Of a stretch of DNA of 64,000 nt, positions 42,606 to 52,830 are shown one piece after another. The translations under genes and the position numbers were made by a program. The stretch comes from a virus, in IMG/VR virus record IMGVR_UViG_3300029319_000017, positions 1 to 64,000 of that record; one strand, 5' to 3'. A model generated the notes under the pieces. That model was given only the letters and a program-made list of their open reading frames with translations. It ran no database searches and was not told the origin of the DNA. How positions within the stretch are numbered: position 1 is the stretch's first letter; each line of letters begins with the position of its first letter.

Positions 42606-45600
42606 GTCTGTGGAATTTACGAGCACCCACTTCCGTGGAGTACAAATTTACTAAAAAACTATTAATATTACTAGTGATTAGTCTTATTGCTAGCCATTTA
42701 TCTATCATTTTTCTAGGTCTAAATCTACCATCTGTTACTTTACTGGCTAGTGAACTGCCATTAAATGTTTCATGCATATCAGAAACTATAAATAAAGGTA
42801 ACTGATTTGGAGGTATAGAAGTAAGAGATTGTTGCCCATTTATCATAACTGCATTAATTTCAGTTTCTACTTCAACTCCATCTGTATTTACAGCAACTTC
42901 ACCTACTTGTGAACTATTTGGTATAGGCAAGAAAGATAGCATATATAAGTTATCTAGATCTGGAATAGTTAAATTATTTACTGCACTATGATTTGTAAAA
43001 TCTCTAAATTTATTTATGCACCATTCACATCCATTCTTTCTTGCATTTAACATTTCTGTTATATTTTGTAATCCAGAACTTTGATGAGAATTGTATACAA
43101 CAAATCTGTCAAATCCTGGACCGTGTGTTTTTGTTAATAATAAATTATCTTGTTGGTCCATATCTGGAATACGGTTATCACTACCTCCCATTACACCGCA
43201 TAACGGACATCCACCATAATCAATTTCAGAATCTATAGCTTGGCTAATTCTGTCAGATATCCAACAGAAGTTATAAAATAATTTATTAGTAAATTTATTT
43301 TGATTATGTATTATTTCTAATTCTGATGTGTATCTTCTACCATAATACCATCCTTTTTGTCCTACATAATTATGTTTATAAATTCTATCTCCTATATTTA
43401 ATCTAGAAGTAAAATGTGAAAAATTATTAAACGAGTATAAAGCATTAGATGTGTATGTATATTGATATGGTACATAGTCATGAAATGATATCCACGCTGA
43501 TAATTTTGGAGAATATGAAGCAGTCCATCCATCTCTTTGGAAATAAGTCTCTTTGTTTCCTGGAGATAGTTTTGTTCCCATATAAGGATCATCACTTACA
43601 GGTAAAATTTGCCAAGGCACTTCTTCAATTTCATCTGTAGTAAGAAGATTACCGTTATCATCAGTAGTTACATCAGGAAGTTTTATAAGAAATTGATCTT
43701 CTGCATTTTCTACACCGTATAGATTGGAATTAGAAGGAGAATATGTTATCATACCTACAGGATCTGCAACATTTTGATCTATAAAGTTTTGCCAAGCTTG
43801 TAAAAATAGACTGTTTGGAACAAGTTCTCTTTTAGTTAATAGTATTCTTTGATATACTTCATCGTATGCACTTGTAAATCCAAAAGTTATTGGATTATCT
43901 GGGTAATTAACTTTACCAAATACTTTTAATTTATATGGTAAATTAGTTTGAAACCATTTTTCTAAACCCATAGATGATATGTCATATAACTGATCTGAAA
44001 ATAAATGTACAGATGCATTTCTTTGATCTACATAAAAATAACCAAAGTCTCCTACAAGTGTAGCAAATTGAGATTGTGTTCCACCATACCCTGCTTCTGT
44101 CTGTCTTATTTCTTCTGGCGGCTGTGCAAATAAATCACCGCTGCCTATAAATGCTTGTGATGCATCTCCTAACTCCATAGTCTGCTTACCCTTAGTTCTT
44201 AATATACTATCTTCCATATGGAAATATAGTAAGTTATTAAATGTAGCAATCTTCCATAACTCTCCTCTATTCTTTGGTAGATCTTTAAATTGTAAAGCTA
44301 AGAAAAGTCTGTAGTTATCAATTAAACTGCTATCATCTGATGTAGCGCTTCTAATAACTCTTGTTGGGAAAGAAGACGGTTGAGATATTTGTCTAGGTAA
44401 AGGTACTGTAGATCCAATACTATTAACAACAGAGTAGTCTTCATTATATTTCATGTTATCTACATCAGTACCATCTACAGTATTTTTTAATATTAATAGA
44501 TCACGTGCAGGAGTTCCTGGAAAATAAGAGTCTTTTTTACTATTTACATGTCTAAAGTTAATATTATCTGTAGATTCAACAATAGTATTATATATTACTC
44601 TACAATCTTTTCTTCTTGTAGAATCAAATCTGCCTGGATCTGCAGGAAATTCATCTATATGAAAATTACTTCTAAGTGTTTTTCTATATCCATGTCTACA
44701 TATAAATGTATCCCCTCCAAATATATGTCCTGTTCTAAAATTATCTAGTGCTGGTTGTGCAGCTACTTTTATGTAGTCGTCAATACTCATAGCATTATAA
44801 TTAGGCCATCCATCTGGGTAAACTCCGTCTATTATTGGTGGATTTGTTTGTCTGTTTAATACTACTGGATTAGGACCTTGAACTGCAAATGTAGGATGCA
44901 ACCCATTATCTATTGCGGCTTGAAAACTCATTGTAGATAAATTATCTGTTTCAACAGTAATTCTTGGATTACCTACTCTATCAACTTTAAAAAAGTCATA
45001 GTCTTTTCCTGTTACTTCATACCCTGTCCATACAAGATCTTGTTGATCAAACGGACTGTACATGTCTAGCCTAAATGCATGCATATTAGCTTGGTACATA
45101 AATGGTTGAAATCCAGATTTACCTATCTGCGCTTCAAACATAGCGTCTGCTGGAGGATCTGTTTTTATCCATGGTAATGTACCAGGTAAATCAAATGCAG
45201 GTAATGTACCATATTTTTCATTTAATAATAATGATATATGACTTTCTCCATAATTATTCCAAGTCCTACGTCCAAATCCTAATTGTTTACCGTTAAATAT
45301 ACTATCTCCGTTAAGGTATGTTTTACTTCTTTCTTTAATAGGCCTATTTAAATCTACATGAGTTCCTTGTGATGATAACCATTGATATAAATTTTCTGTG
45401 CCTGTACCACCATTAAATATTCCTAAAGCAGGATCTTGTGCCTCTGAAGGACTGTAAAAATTAAAAGCTGTATGAAGTCCTGTTATTACCTGGTTACTAC
45501 TTGAATAACAAGTTTCAGATCCAGACTCTTGTCTTATAGAAGGTCCGCTAAATGCAATCATTTCTACAATATAATCTAGTTTTAAATGTGTAGCTGCTGT

Positions 45601-48600
45601 AATACTTCTTCTAGCTCCTCCACTATCACCCTGCCCATGACCACGCATTAAATAAAAATCATGAAAACTAATACCTTGATATCCAAATTCCATACCTGCA
45701 TCTGTAGGGTTTGGTAATGGATATCCTTCTTTTTCTACTTGATGTGGATAGTTTAACCAATAAAAGTTTTTATTATTTTCAAAAACAGAATCTAATGAAT
45801 AAGAACTATCAGATATTGTTTCAGTAACATCACCACCACCACTATTTTCACATGAAGGGCGCATAGCCTCATCTACTGTTGCATAAGGATTTACAATGTT
45901 TTGCCCTAGAATTCTTCTTTCATGATGATCTCTATCTGCATAATAAATTCTAAATCCTTGTGTTCTTTCATGTATATGTAAAGGTACTTTTAAATCTTCA
46001 AATTGTATACCTAATGCTCTTACATAATGTCCTATAGATCCTCCATCTACTGCAGAAGTATCTTGAGATTTCCAGTGTACCCACCCACGGCAATCAGCAG
46101 CACGAAATGGAAAAAGTCCACTAGCGTTAATTGCAGTAGAACCCTCTGCTCCTTTTTTATTTGCTTTAGCTATAATAACTCCTTTTGCTTTATCTACAAA
46201 TACAACTGTTAGCTTACTTGAACTAATTGCATTTTGAAAATCAGCAGTACCCCAACCACCATCTTGTTCAATATTATCATCATCTACACTATCTCCCATA
46301 GCACCACTATGAGTATCCCATGTCCAAACACCTTTTCCTTTCTTTTCTATACACCCTGTAGATAAATGCACTGTACCTCCTTTATCTCTACAATCTCCTG
46401 GATTTGCAATTCCATCGTTACTACTTGGTCTAGAACTTTTAAAAAGATATTCATCTGTACCATATGTATTTAACGTATTACCCTCAAGACCTGCAGACCC
46501 ATCCATTAAAAATCCATTGCTAGCATATGGGCTATCACCTGAATCTGTACTATTTTGACTAGCATAAGATCCAATTTTTCCACCATCACGAGCCCCATGA
46601 TTTTGCCAAGCCATAGATATTTTATCTCCCATTTGTGGAAACTCATAACTATTATCATTTAATTCGTAGAACATAAATAATTGATTTTTATTATCTACAT
46701 TACCCATAACATTATGTATTTTAGCATCCTCACCATCAGGGTTAGTAGAATCACTATAAAGACCAGTTTGTAATCCAAGTATTGTAGCAACCTCTACAAG
46801 ATTATCATTGTTCATGTCATTATTACTAGGGTCATCATTACCTTGATATATTCCTAATAATTTTCCAAATATAGTTTCATTATTATCTAAAGCAGTTGTT
46901 CCAAATCCTATTGCTGGCCTTGCTACTCTGTCTGAGCACCATCTAAAGTCAATAGCATATACTTCTTTAACTTCTAAGACAACATCTATTGTAGACGTAT
47001 TATCTACAATAGTTTGATATGTAGGATTTTCATTAGATGGAAAATGATGATGTCTTACACGTCTACCTGCAATACTACCTTCTCGTCTATCAGGATTACT
47101 TGCATCTAGTATTTCCCAGTTAGATGCATTTAATTCATCACTAGGATAAAACTCATTTGTGTTTTGCCAATAGTTCATATTTCTAGAACCTAGTAACATG
47201 CTTGTTTCGAAAAAATGAAATATTCTACCTTTTTGATTAGTTATTTGGTTTAATGCATTTTCAGGATTACTAGGATAAATATCATCAGATTCAAAAGTAA
47301 AATTTATATCAAATATGTCAGTATTATACTGATAAGTAGGAACTCTATTATATTGAAAATCACCGCCTACTGATTCATCTAATCTTAGTGGTGCTCTTCC
47401 TGGTATATGATATGCATAAGACTCTGTACCATCTTCAAGTATAAATGCAATGTAAAATGCATATACTTCATCTCTAGTAAAACCTTTATATTTGTATATA
47501 TTTTTATTATGCCTATATCCTTGAGATCTACTTTCTATATCTCCAGCCTGTAAATTATTAGGAAAAGTATCTATGTACCCATGTTCTAAAACATCAAGAG
47601 TTGCCTCATGCGGATCAAAATATGGAAATGGATGTAAAGCAGGTCTAGATTTAATAAAATTCGCATAGGGTTGATATCCTACATCCTTAGTCCCTTTTAC
47701 GTTTCCTAAGTATAAACTACCATCTAATTGATTTATTGTCTTAGCGGTCTCGTATGAGGCTGTATCAACAATTACATCTTCTACACTGTCAAATCCAGCA
47801 AAACCTTCTAAACCTGTAAATGTAACTGTTTGTAGCTCTACAGTTCCTGCTGTATTTTTTATAGGAAGATCATTTAATTTAAATGTAGTACGTTTACCAT
47901 CTGCTCTTCTTATAACAACAGGTCTTAAATATTCATAGTCTGTATTTAAATTACTAACTGCCCATGAAATAGATTTACCTGATGGTACACCTGCAGGGGC
48001 TCCGTCATACCTTTCTATAGGTAATACACCCTCTACATCTTCTACAATAGATACAGGATTAGCAAGCGTTACATAATTAGTTGAAACAAGATCTCTATCT
48101 ACATATGCAAGAGCTAAAAAATATACACCTGTTTGCAAATTACCTCCTGGATTTATACTGTCAAATTCTACATGGGGTACAGGACCAGACGATGGGAATA
48201 AATCTAACATTCTAATATGATGTGGATTACTAGTTGTTTCAGGATCTAAACCATACAATCTTTCAAAAGGAGCTGATGCACCTTCTGGATTATCTATCCA
48301 TTCTTTTTGCCTAGTAACATTCATTGCTCTAGGCGGATTTAAATTATCTACCCAATATATAAAAAGTTCACCTTCAGGATTTATTTTATAAGTTCCTTCT
48401 ATAAAATTATCTCTACTAAAATTTAAATTAAAGTTTGTCCCTGTTATTGCTACTGAAACATTAACTGTGCTTATATTAGGTCTAAATAATGTAGTATAAG
48501 AATCATTTTCTAACAACCCTATTTCAGAATTGTAATCAGTTGCAAATGTATTAAAAGCTACACTTTGATCAGCATTAAGTATACCTTGTTCATTTCTACG

Positions 48601-48849
48601 AAAAGCTAAAAATAAAATAATTCTATCATCAGTAATTTCTATTGTACCAATAACAACTGCACCTACAGGTAATACACTTTCTGCATCTTCTCCAGGTTTA
48701 ACTGGTACAGTTAATGCTTTAAATGCATGCTCATTAGACAATGCTCCATCTACAGGATGTATTTGTATATTACGGGCATATCTCCACGTTCCTTCTGGCT
48801 GGTCAATATGTGCTGTATCTTTAGAAAGTCCTTTTATATACTTACCCAT
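42586..48849 (-). CDS. Very large tail protein of crAss-like phages (muzzle/stabilisation type)
   Basis: The 2,087-residue protein begins MGKYIKGLSKDTAHIDQPEG and continues TWRYARNIQIHP, the N-terminal pattern of crAss-like tail stabilisation proteins (gp44-type muzzle in crAss001 by my memory of its order). It is rich in beta and Asn/Asp/Tyr. A C-terminal part has two CxxC pairs (GGCPLCGVMGG and GCEWCINKF), possible zinc or disulphide sites. It follows a ring protein and precedes the cargo genes, in the expected order. It shares TAATG with the upstream gene. Confidence 0.78.
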   Translation of the reverse strand: MGKYIKGLSKDTAHIDQPEGTWRYARNIQIHPVDGALSNEHAFKALTVPVKPGEDAESVLPVGAVVIGTIEITDDRIILFLAFRRNEQGILNADQSVAFNTFATDYNSEIGLLENDSYTTLFRPNISTVNVSVAITGTNFNLNFSRDNFIEGTYKINPEGELFIYWVDNLNPPRAMNVTRQKEWIDNPEGASAPFERLYGLDPETTSNPHHIRMLDLFPSSGPVPHVEFDSINPGGNLQTGVYFLALAYVDRDLVSTNYVTLANPVSIVEDVEGVLPIERYDGAPAGVPSGKSISWAVSNLNTDYEYLRPVVIRRADGKRTTFKLNDLPIKNTAGTVELQTVTFTGLEGFAGFDSVEDVIVDTASYETAKTINQLDGSLYLGNVKGTKDVGYQPYANFIKSRPALHPFPYFDPHEATLDVLEHGYIDTFPNNLQAGDIESRSQGYRHNKNIYKYKGFTRDEVYAFYIAFILEDGTESYAYHIPGRAPLRLDESVGGDFQYNRVPTYQYNTDIFDINFTFESDDIYPSNPENALNQITNQKGRIFHFFETSMLLGSRNMNYWQNTNEFYPSDELNASNWEILDASNPDRREGSIAGRRVRHHHFPSNENPTYQTIVDNTSTIDVVLEVKEVYAIDFRWCSDRVARPAIGFGTTALDNNETIFGKLLGIYQGNDDPSNNDMNNDNLVEVATILGLQTGLYSDSTNPDGEDAKIHNVMGNVDNKNQLFMFYELNDNSYEFPQMGDKISMAWQNHGARDGGKIGSYASQNSTDSGDSPYASNGFLMDGSAGLEGNTLNTYGTDEYLFKSSRPSSNDGIANPGDCRDKGGTVHLSTGCIEKKGKGVWTWDTHSGAMGDSVDDDNIEQDGGWGTADFQNAISSSKLTVVFVDKAKGVIIAKANKKGAEGSTAINASGLFPFRAADCRGWVHWKSQDTSAVDGGSIGHYVRALGIQFEDLKVPLHIHERTQGFRIYYADRDHHERRILGQNIVNPYATVDEAMRPSCENSGGGDVTETISDSSYSLDSVFENNKNFYWLNYPHQVEKEGYPLPNPTDAGMEFGYQGISFHDFYLMRGHGQGDSGGARRSITAATHLKLDYIVEMIAFSGPSIRQESGSETCYSSSNQVITGLHTAFNFYSPSEAQDPALGIFNGGTGTENLYQWLSSQGTHVDLNRPIKERSKTYLNGDSIFNGKQLGFGRRTWNNYGESHISLLLNEKYGTLPAFDLPGTLPWIKTDPPADAMFEAQIGKSGFQPFMYQANMHAFRLDMYSPFDQQDLVWTGYEVTGKDYDFFKVDRVGNPRITVETDNLSTMSFQAAIDNGLHPTFAVQGPNPVVLNRQTNPPIIDGVYPDGWPNYNAMSIDDYIKVAAQPALDNFRTGHIFGGDTFICRHGYRKTLRSNFHIDEFPADPGRFDSTRRKDCRVIYNTIVESTDNINFRHVNSKKDSYFPGTPARDLLILKNTVDGTDVDNMKYNEDYSVVNSIGSTVPLPRQISQPSSFPTRVIRSATSDDSSLIDNYRLFLALQFKDLPKNRGELWKIATFNNLLYFHMEDSILRTKGKQTMELGDASQAFIGSGDLFAQPPEEIRQTEAGYGGTQSQFATLVGDFGYFYVDQRNASVHLFSDQLYDISSMGLEKWFQTNLPYKLKVFGKVNYPDNPITFGFTSAYDEVYQRILLTKRELVPNSLFLQAWQNFIDQNVADPVGMITYSPSNSNLYGVENAEDQFLIKLPDVTTDDNGNLLTTDEIEEVPWQILPVSDDPYMGTKLSPGNKETYFQRDGWTASYSPKLSAWISFHDYVPYQYTYTSNALYSFNNFSHFTSRLNIGDRIYKHNYVGQKGWYYGRRYTSELEIIHNQNKFTNKLFYNFCWISDRISQAIDSEIDYGGCPLCGVMGGSDNRIPDMDQQDNLLLTKTHGPGFDRFVVYNSHQSSGLQNITEMLNARKNGCEWCINKFRDFTNHSAVNNLTIPDLDNLYMLSFLPIPNSSQVGEVAVNTDGVEVETEINAVMINGQQSLTSIPPNQLPLFIVSDMHETFNGSSLASKVTDGRFRPRKMIDKWLAIRLITSNINSFLVNLYSTEVGARKFHRHEKRQN

Positions 48850-49808
48850 TACATTGATCTATTTAAATTTTCTTTAGTATTCATTTCTTCAAAAAATAAA
48901 CTATGCGCATTAACATCAGGAACCATTCTTACCCATTGATCCATAAAGCTTTGCATTTTATCAATATCTGGGAAGTTAGCATTTGCTCTAGCCTGTGAAC
49001 AATACTTCATCCATTTTTGATCTGCATAGTTATAGTCTATTTTATTATTAGGTTTGTCATATCCTCCTAATAATAATTGTTTAAATATGTACCAAAACAT
49101 AGCTTCTTTATAACTAATGTCATCTGGTACAAGAGGAAAGCAATCCTCATCTACAGGAAAAGCTGTATATGATAAACATACCTGTCCTGATGCAAAAGAT
49201 GTTTTTATATAATTGTAATCTATTATATAAGAATCTTTTGCATTTGATACTTCATTAACACAGTCTACACAATGTATAGACTCTGGAAAAGTACTAGCCC
49301 CATAACATAATGGTACTAAACTAGCACTTGTTCCATCGATCTTGTTGTTAAAAAACATCCCCTCTAAAACAATAATCCTACTGTTAATTTCATTTAACTC
49401 TAGCACATTGCTTTTATATTGTGTATCATATGTCGTTAGATCTGCATTAGTTACATTAGATGCGTTGTCTAATAGATCTGATTCTAGTGTTTGGTTATAT
49501 TCTTGTACAACTGATTTTAGCTCATTTACTTTTGTAGTAAGCGTTTCTAACTCAGCAGCAATAGATGGCTTTACTAAGTTATTTACTGCAACTTGATTAA
49601 TATAATATAGATCGCTAGGTAGCAATGCTTTATTATCTTTAATGTGTAATACAGTCTTTTTTGTAACTAGTTGAGCAGCAGAGCCTATATGCTCTAATGC
49701 TTCACCTATCCACTCTATTGCGTCATCTACCCAATTATCATCATTAGGTTTTAAATCACGCATTACTTTTCTAATAATACCTTTACTTGATGTGTGTCTG
49801 TAAATCAT
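48849..49808 (-). CDS. Ring/neck protein R1-like
   Basis: The 319-residue protein starts MIYRHTSSKGIIRKVMRDL and DDAIEWIGEALEHIG, a pattern of crAss-like ring proteins that join portal and tail. It has several cysteines (HCVDCVNEV). The C-terminus contains WYIFKQLLLGGYD and QWVRMVPDVNAHSLF. Its place directly before the 2,087-aa tail protein fits a neck component. Function is by comparison and synteny; no catalytic motif is seen. Confidence 0.65.
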   Translation of the reverse strand: MIYRHTSSKGIIRKVMRDLKPNDDNWVDDAIEWIGEALEHIGSAAQLVTKKTVLHIKDNKALLPSDLYYINQVAVNNLVKPSIAAELETLTTKVNELKSVVQEYNQTLESDLLDNASNVTNADLTTYDTQYKSNVLELNEINSRIIVLEGMFFNNKIDGTSASLVPLCYGASTFPESIHCVDCVNEVSNAKDSYIIDYNYIKTSFASGQVCLSYTAFPVDEDCFPLVPDDISYKEAMFWYIFKQLLLGGYDKPNNKIDYNYADQKWMKYCSQARANANFPDIDKMQSFMDQWVRMVPDVNAHSLFFEEMNTKENLNRSM

Positions 49809-49812
49809 AGTC

Positions 49813-50253
49813 TTAACATTTCCACTTTCTCAGTGATTTATTTATTCTTGAATTAGGATCGTTTGCTGTTTTCTTGCTTGTAAGTTTTCTTTTCATACCT
49901 CTCATTCTAGCACAAAAAGATCTTTTTCTTGGTCCTCCCTCTGGTTGTGGTGGTTTTATATCTTGTCCTTGAGCTTTTAAAGATGCACGTCCTTTTGCAT
50001 TTAATCCCCCACTAGGACTTTTACCTTCTTTTCTTTGCCATGCAGGACTCTTCATTCCTCCAGATCTCATACAGTCTGCACATCCTCCATATCTTTTTTT
50101 CTTTGCAGTTTTTGCAGATCTTTTTAATGCTTCGTCTGTAACAGACCCTTTACCTGGTTTAGATGTACCTCTTTTTTTAGCTCTGTTCATATAATAATAC
50201 AAACCTTTTCTAGCTTTACGACCGTCTTTTGTTATGTGATATTTGCTTGCCAT
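49813..50253 (-). CDS. Small basic DUF6321-like protein, 146 aa
   Basis: A lysine- and arginine-rich protein. The C-terminal half contains PAWQRKEGKSPSGGLNAKGR, then RKRSFCARMRGMKRKLTSKK and NDPNSRINKSLRKWKC, blocks shared by a small protein family widespread in phages and giant viruses (DUF6321 by memory). The N-terminal half carries KPGKGSVTDEALKRS and a CxxC pair (GGCADCM). Charge suggests DNA contact in the capsid or packing. It lies in the middle of connector genes. Confidence 0.7.
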   Translation of the reverse strand: MASKYHITKDGRKARKGLYYYMNRAKKRGTSKPGKGSVTDEALKRSAKTAKKKRYGGCADCMRSGGMKSPAWQRKEGKSPSGGLNAKGRASLKAQGQDIKPPQPEGGPRKRSFCARMRGMKRKLTSKKTANDPNSRINKSLRKWKC

Positions 50254-50723
50254 TATTTTTTAAATTTTAAATATGCTAAGTCATCTGTTTTTAATAGATT
50301 AATTAGCTTTTCTTTATTTCCTTTCAAACCTCTAGTAGGAGTAAATCTATAAGCAGACTTATTTGGTATGCGGCATTTACCTTTGTTCCAATAATATCTG
50401 CAGTAAAATTTATCAGTATAGTATATATACCATTTTACTCCTTTTTCTGTGTGTTTACTATATAATGTTTTACCATTTTCTAGTAACTCTTTTTTATATT
50501 TATTGCTTTCTCCCCAGTCTATTCTAGGAGATCTAGGATCTCTTTCTGTCCTTCTTATAGATAACGTAGATAAATTGTTACCCATGTTAAATGTTCCTCC
50601 TTCTAATATATCTTCTACAGTTTTTATATTAAAATCTGAACATATAGCTTTAAATATAGTTTTATCTATATTTTCATTTGTATTGCAGTAATCATTATAT
50701 ATATCTTCTAATGTATAACTCAT
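50253..50723 (-). CDS. Conserved late protein, 156 aa
   Basis: The 156-residue protein contains TFNMGNNLSTLSIRRTERDP, then WGESNKYKKELL, YYTDKFYCRYYWNKG and YRFTPTRGLKGNKEKL. I recall closely similar sequences in crAss-like structural clusters, where they are hypothetical. It is basic in the second half, with no signal peptide or enzyme motif. It is joined to both neighbours by TAATG junctions, so all three are coupled in translation. A head-tail assembly role is inferred. Confidence 0.6.
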   Translation of the reverse strand: MSYTLEDIYNDYCNTNENIDKTIFKAICSDFNIKTVEDILEGGTFNMGNNLSTLSIRRTERDPRSPRIDWGESNKYKKELLENGKTLYSKHTEKGVKWYIYYTDKFYCRYYWNKGKCRIPNKSAYRFTPTRGLKGNKEKLINLLKTDDLAYLKFKK

Positions 50724-51418
50724 TACTCTTTTTTACCAGGAGATGGTAAACCTCCTTTTATATCTTGTTCTTGATCAGCTAATGTATCACTCATTGTTCC
50801 TAACAACAATTGCAATTCTCCACTTGCCATACCTGCTGTAATAGCTTGTAACATATCTGCAGGTATTGGAAAAGGTTTGCTGTCATCCCAACATGTACCG
50901 TTTTCACATTGGTAATGTTTAAGATCTTCAGGGTTTTCAAACACCCCCCTTACATTTACAAACTTTAATCCATTTGCATTGTATACATATAAATGATCTT
51001 CTATCATATATGCTTTATATTTAGAAGATGTATACTTATCATAAGGTAACCATTTTACCATATGATTATCTACTACAGGTATTGTTTCTATCCCTGTTAT
51101 ATCTCCTACATATGTTAATGCTTCTTTAAAATTAAATCGCACAGTTCTAGGTACTTTCTTTTTAGTTCTAGATACAGAACATGTAGTAGGTAAATCACAG
51201 CATTTAGATGGATTTACTTCTTCTAGTTCTAAACATCCTAGATCTTGTTCTAAATGTCGTGTAACTACACCATTTCTAGCAAAGTCTCTACGAATCATCA
51301 TAGCTCTATAATGCTTAATATTAAATTTAATTTGATCCAAGGAGATATGCTCACTTTGATTAGGCCTACCTCCCCTGACCAAATTTAAGATATTATATGC
51401 GATTTCGTTTAATGTCAT
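50723..51418 (-). CDS. Ring/adaptor protein of the head-tail connector
   Basis: The 231-residue protein opens MTLNEIAYNILNLVRGGRPN, a hallmark of Bacteroidota podovirus adaptor/ring proteins (T7 gp11/P22 gp4 class). KWLPYDKYTSSKYKAYMIED is followed by PIPADMLQAITAGMASGELQ, the helical end seen in that family. It has cysteine pairs (SKCCDLPTTC, CENGTCWDD). It lies with another ring protein and the large tail protein, supporting a connector role. Confidence 0.65.
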   Translation of the reverse strand: MTLNEIAYNILNLVRGGRPNQSEHISLDQIKFNIKHYRAMMIRRDFARNGVVTRHLEQDLGCLELEEVNPSKCCDLPTTCSVSRTKKKVPRTVRFNFKEALTYVGDITGIETIPVVDNHMVKWLPYDKYTSSKYKAYMIEDHLYVYNANGLKFVNVRGVFENPEDLKHYQCENGTCWDDSKPFPIPADMLQAITAGMASGELQLLLGTMSDTLADQEQDIKGGLPSPGKKE

Positions 51419-51419
51419 T

Positions 51420-52547
51420 TTATATTACGTTTGTTTGTAAGTAACCTTCATAGCCTCGTTCCTTACTCCAGATATGTGCTTGTGCTGTTCTTTTAGCTTC
51501 ATAACCCATACCTTTGTGCCAACTGTCGTTAGAGCATATAGAAGGTAAAAATCTTACTTTTATTCCTCTATATTCATTTACCATTTCTTTATGTAAATGA
51601 CCACAGTGTGCCTCTCTAAAATTACACCTAGCAAACATAAGAGGTTGCTCAGTTGCCATTATAAGTGGCATTTCAGCAGGTTTCTCTTTGTCTCCGTGGG
51701 TAAACATTATCATATTATTTCCATACTCAAAATACTTTCTTTGCTCTAGACTATTATCTACTGTTACATTTTTATCATTTTTGTACCAGCCTGATATTAC
51801 ATCTCCTGCATAAAACATTCTTTCAAAGTCATGGTTACCAGATACTACAATTACATGTACGGGCGCTATTTCTTTTAAATGATCTATAGCTCTTACCATT
51901 AGTTGCCAGTAACCTCTAAAAGTATCTTTCCAGTCAGCTGCATCATCTTGTGGAGTACCTTTTGTAGTTGTTCTCCTCATGCCTTCAGAGTTCATACCGT
52001 CATTACCTATTGGTAATAAGAATTGTTCTATATCAAGGCCTGATGCTTTTTCAACTAGATCTTCTATACAAGACATAAAATTAGTTTCTAGATCTTGTAA
52101 AGTTTCTTCAGTTCGTTTACCATAATGTATATCTGGTAAAGATATCTCGTATACGCAAGGGTCTGTAAGTTTCTTAGTTTTAATCTTAGATACTTTAGGA
52201 CTGTATTGAGCTGCAAAATCTTCTATTTCTTTTTTAAGCTCATGTTTACTAGCCTCATCTCCTTTTGTTACTACAGAAAATCTTTGATCACCAGACATTG
52301 TCTGCCAAAATTTAACAGACTTTACATCTTCAGGTGCAATTTCATTTTTGTCAAGGAACGTTTGAAATTCAGTGATAACACTTTCATTCTCATTTGTATT
52401 GTTTTCTCTTGCCTCTATTCTTGCTTCTTTTAAAGCATGTCTGCAAGTTTCAACACTACAGTTTAGTTTTTCTGATAAACGTTCGGCACCTTCTTTAAGG
52501 TAACCAGGCTTCTCAGAAAGGAAAGCCTTAATTTGGTCTTTGGTCAT
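51420..52547 (-). CDS. Calcineurin-like metallophosphoesterase with HTH-like N-terminus
   Basis: The 375-residue protein has the full two-metal signature: PDIHYG (D139, H141), GNDGMN (181-186), GNHDF (237-241), THGD (283-286) and HCGHLH (314-319). Residues 1-45 (AERLSEKLNCSVETCRHALK) resemble a helix-turn-helix. It may be a DNA repair or end-processing phosphodiesterase or nuclease, or act on nucleotides or RNA. Its place between a basic protein and connector genes is unusual for a replication enzyme and suggests late or packaged use. Confidence 0.82.
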   Translation of the reverse strand: MTKDQIKAFLSEKPGYLKEGAERLSEKLNCSVETCRHALKEARIEARENNTNENESVITEFQTFLDKNEIAPEDVKSVKFWQTMSGDQRFSVVTKGDEASKHELKKEIEDFAAQYSPKVSKIKTKKLTDPCVYEISLPDIHYGKRTEETLQDLETNFMSCIEDLVEKASGLDIEQFLLPIGNDGMNSEGMRRTTTKGTPQDDAADWKDTFRGYWQLMVRAIDHLKEIAPVHVIVVSGNHDFERMFYAGDVISGWYKNDKNVTVDNSLEQRKYFEYGNNMIMFTHGDKEKPAEMPLIMATEQPLMFARCNFREAHCGHLHKEMVNEYRGIKVRFLPSICSNDSWHKGMGYEAKRTAQAHIWSKERGYEGYLQTNVI

Positions 52548-52568
52548 TTTATATAAATTGGTTAATAT

Positions 52569-52826
52569 TTATCTTGGTTTTTTTGCTTTTTTAGCTCTAT
52601 CTGCAATAGCAGCAAAGTTTTTTGCACTACCTTCTAACTTACCTCCTTTCATCATCATTTTCTTTTTGCCCATTCCTCCATACATCATTTTCTTTTTTCC
52701 TTTAGTAGCACCTGCAATTCTATCAGCTTGAGTAGGATTTGGATTATTATCAATTCCTGCTTTAACACTAAGCATACCAAAATTTGATTTTCCTCCTTTT
52801 TTCATCATTTTCTTTTTACCGTACAT
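52569..52826 (-). CDS. Small basic repeat protein, 85 aa
   Basis: The 85-residue protein is very rich in Lys and Met. KKKMM occurs three times (MYGKKKMMKKGGK, GKKKMMYGG, GKKKMMMKGGK). The C-terminus is helical and basic (SAKNFAAIADRAKKAKKPR). No enzymatic motif is visible. High charge suggests a DNA-associated or virion protein. It lies between the holin and the phosphoesterase; similar GKKK-GG patterns occur in the basic proteins at 57193-57866. Confidence 0.6.
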   Translation of the reverse strand: MYGKKKMMKKGGKSNFGMLSVKAGIDNNPNPTQADRIAGATKGKKKMMYGGMGKKKMMMKGGKLEGSAKNFAAIADRAKKAKKPR

Positions 52827-52830
52827 ATAA

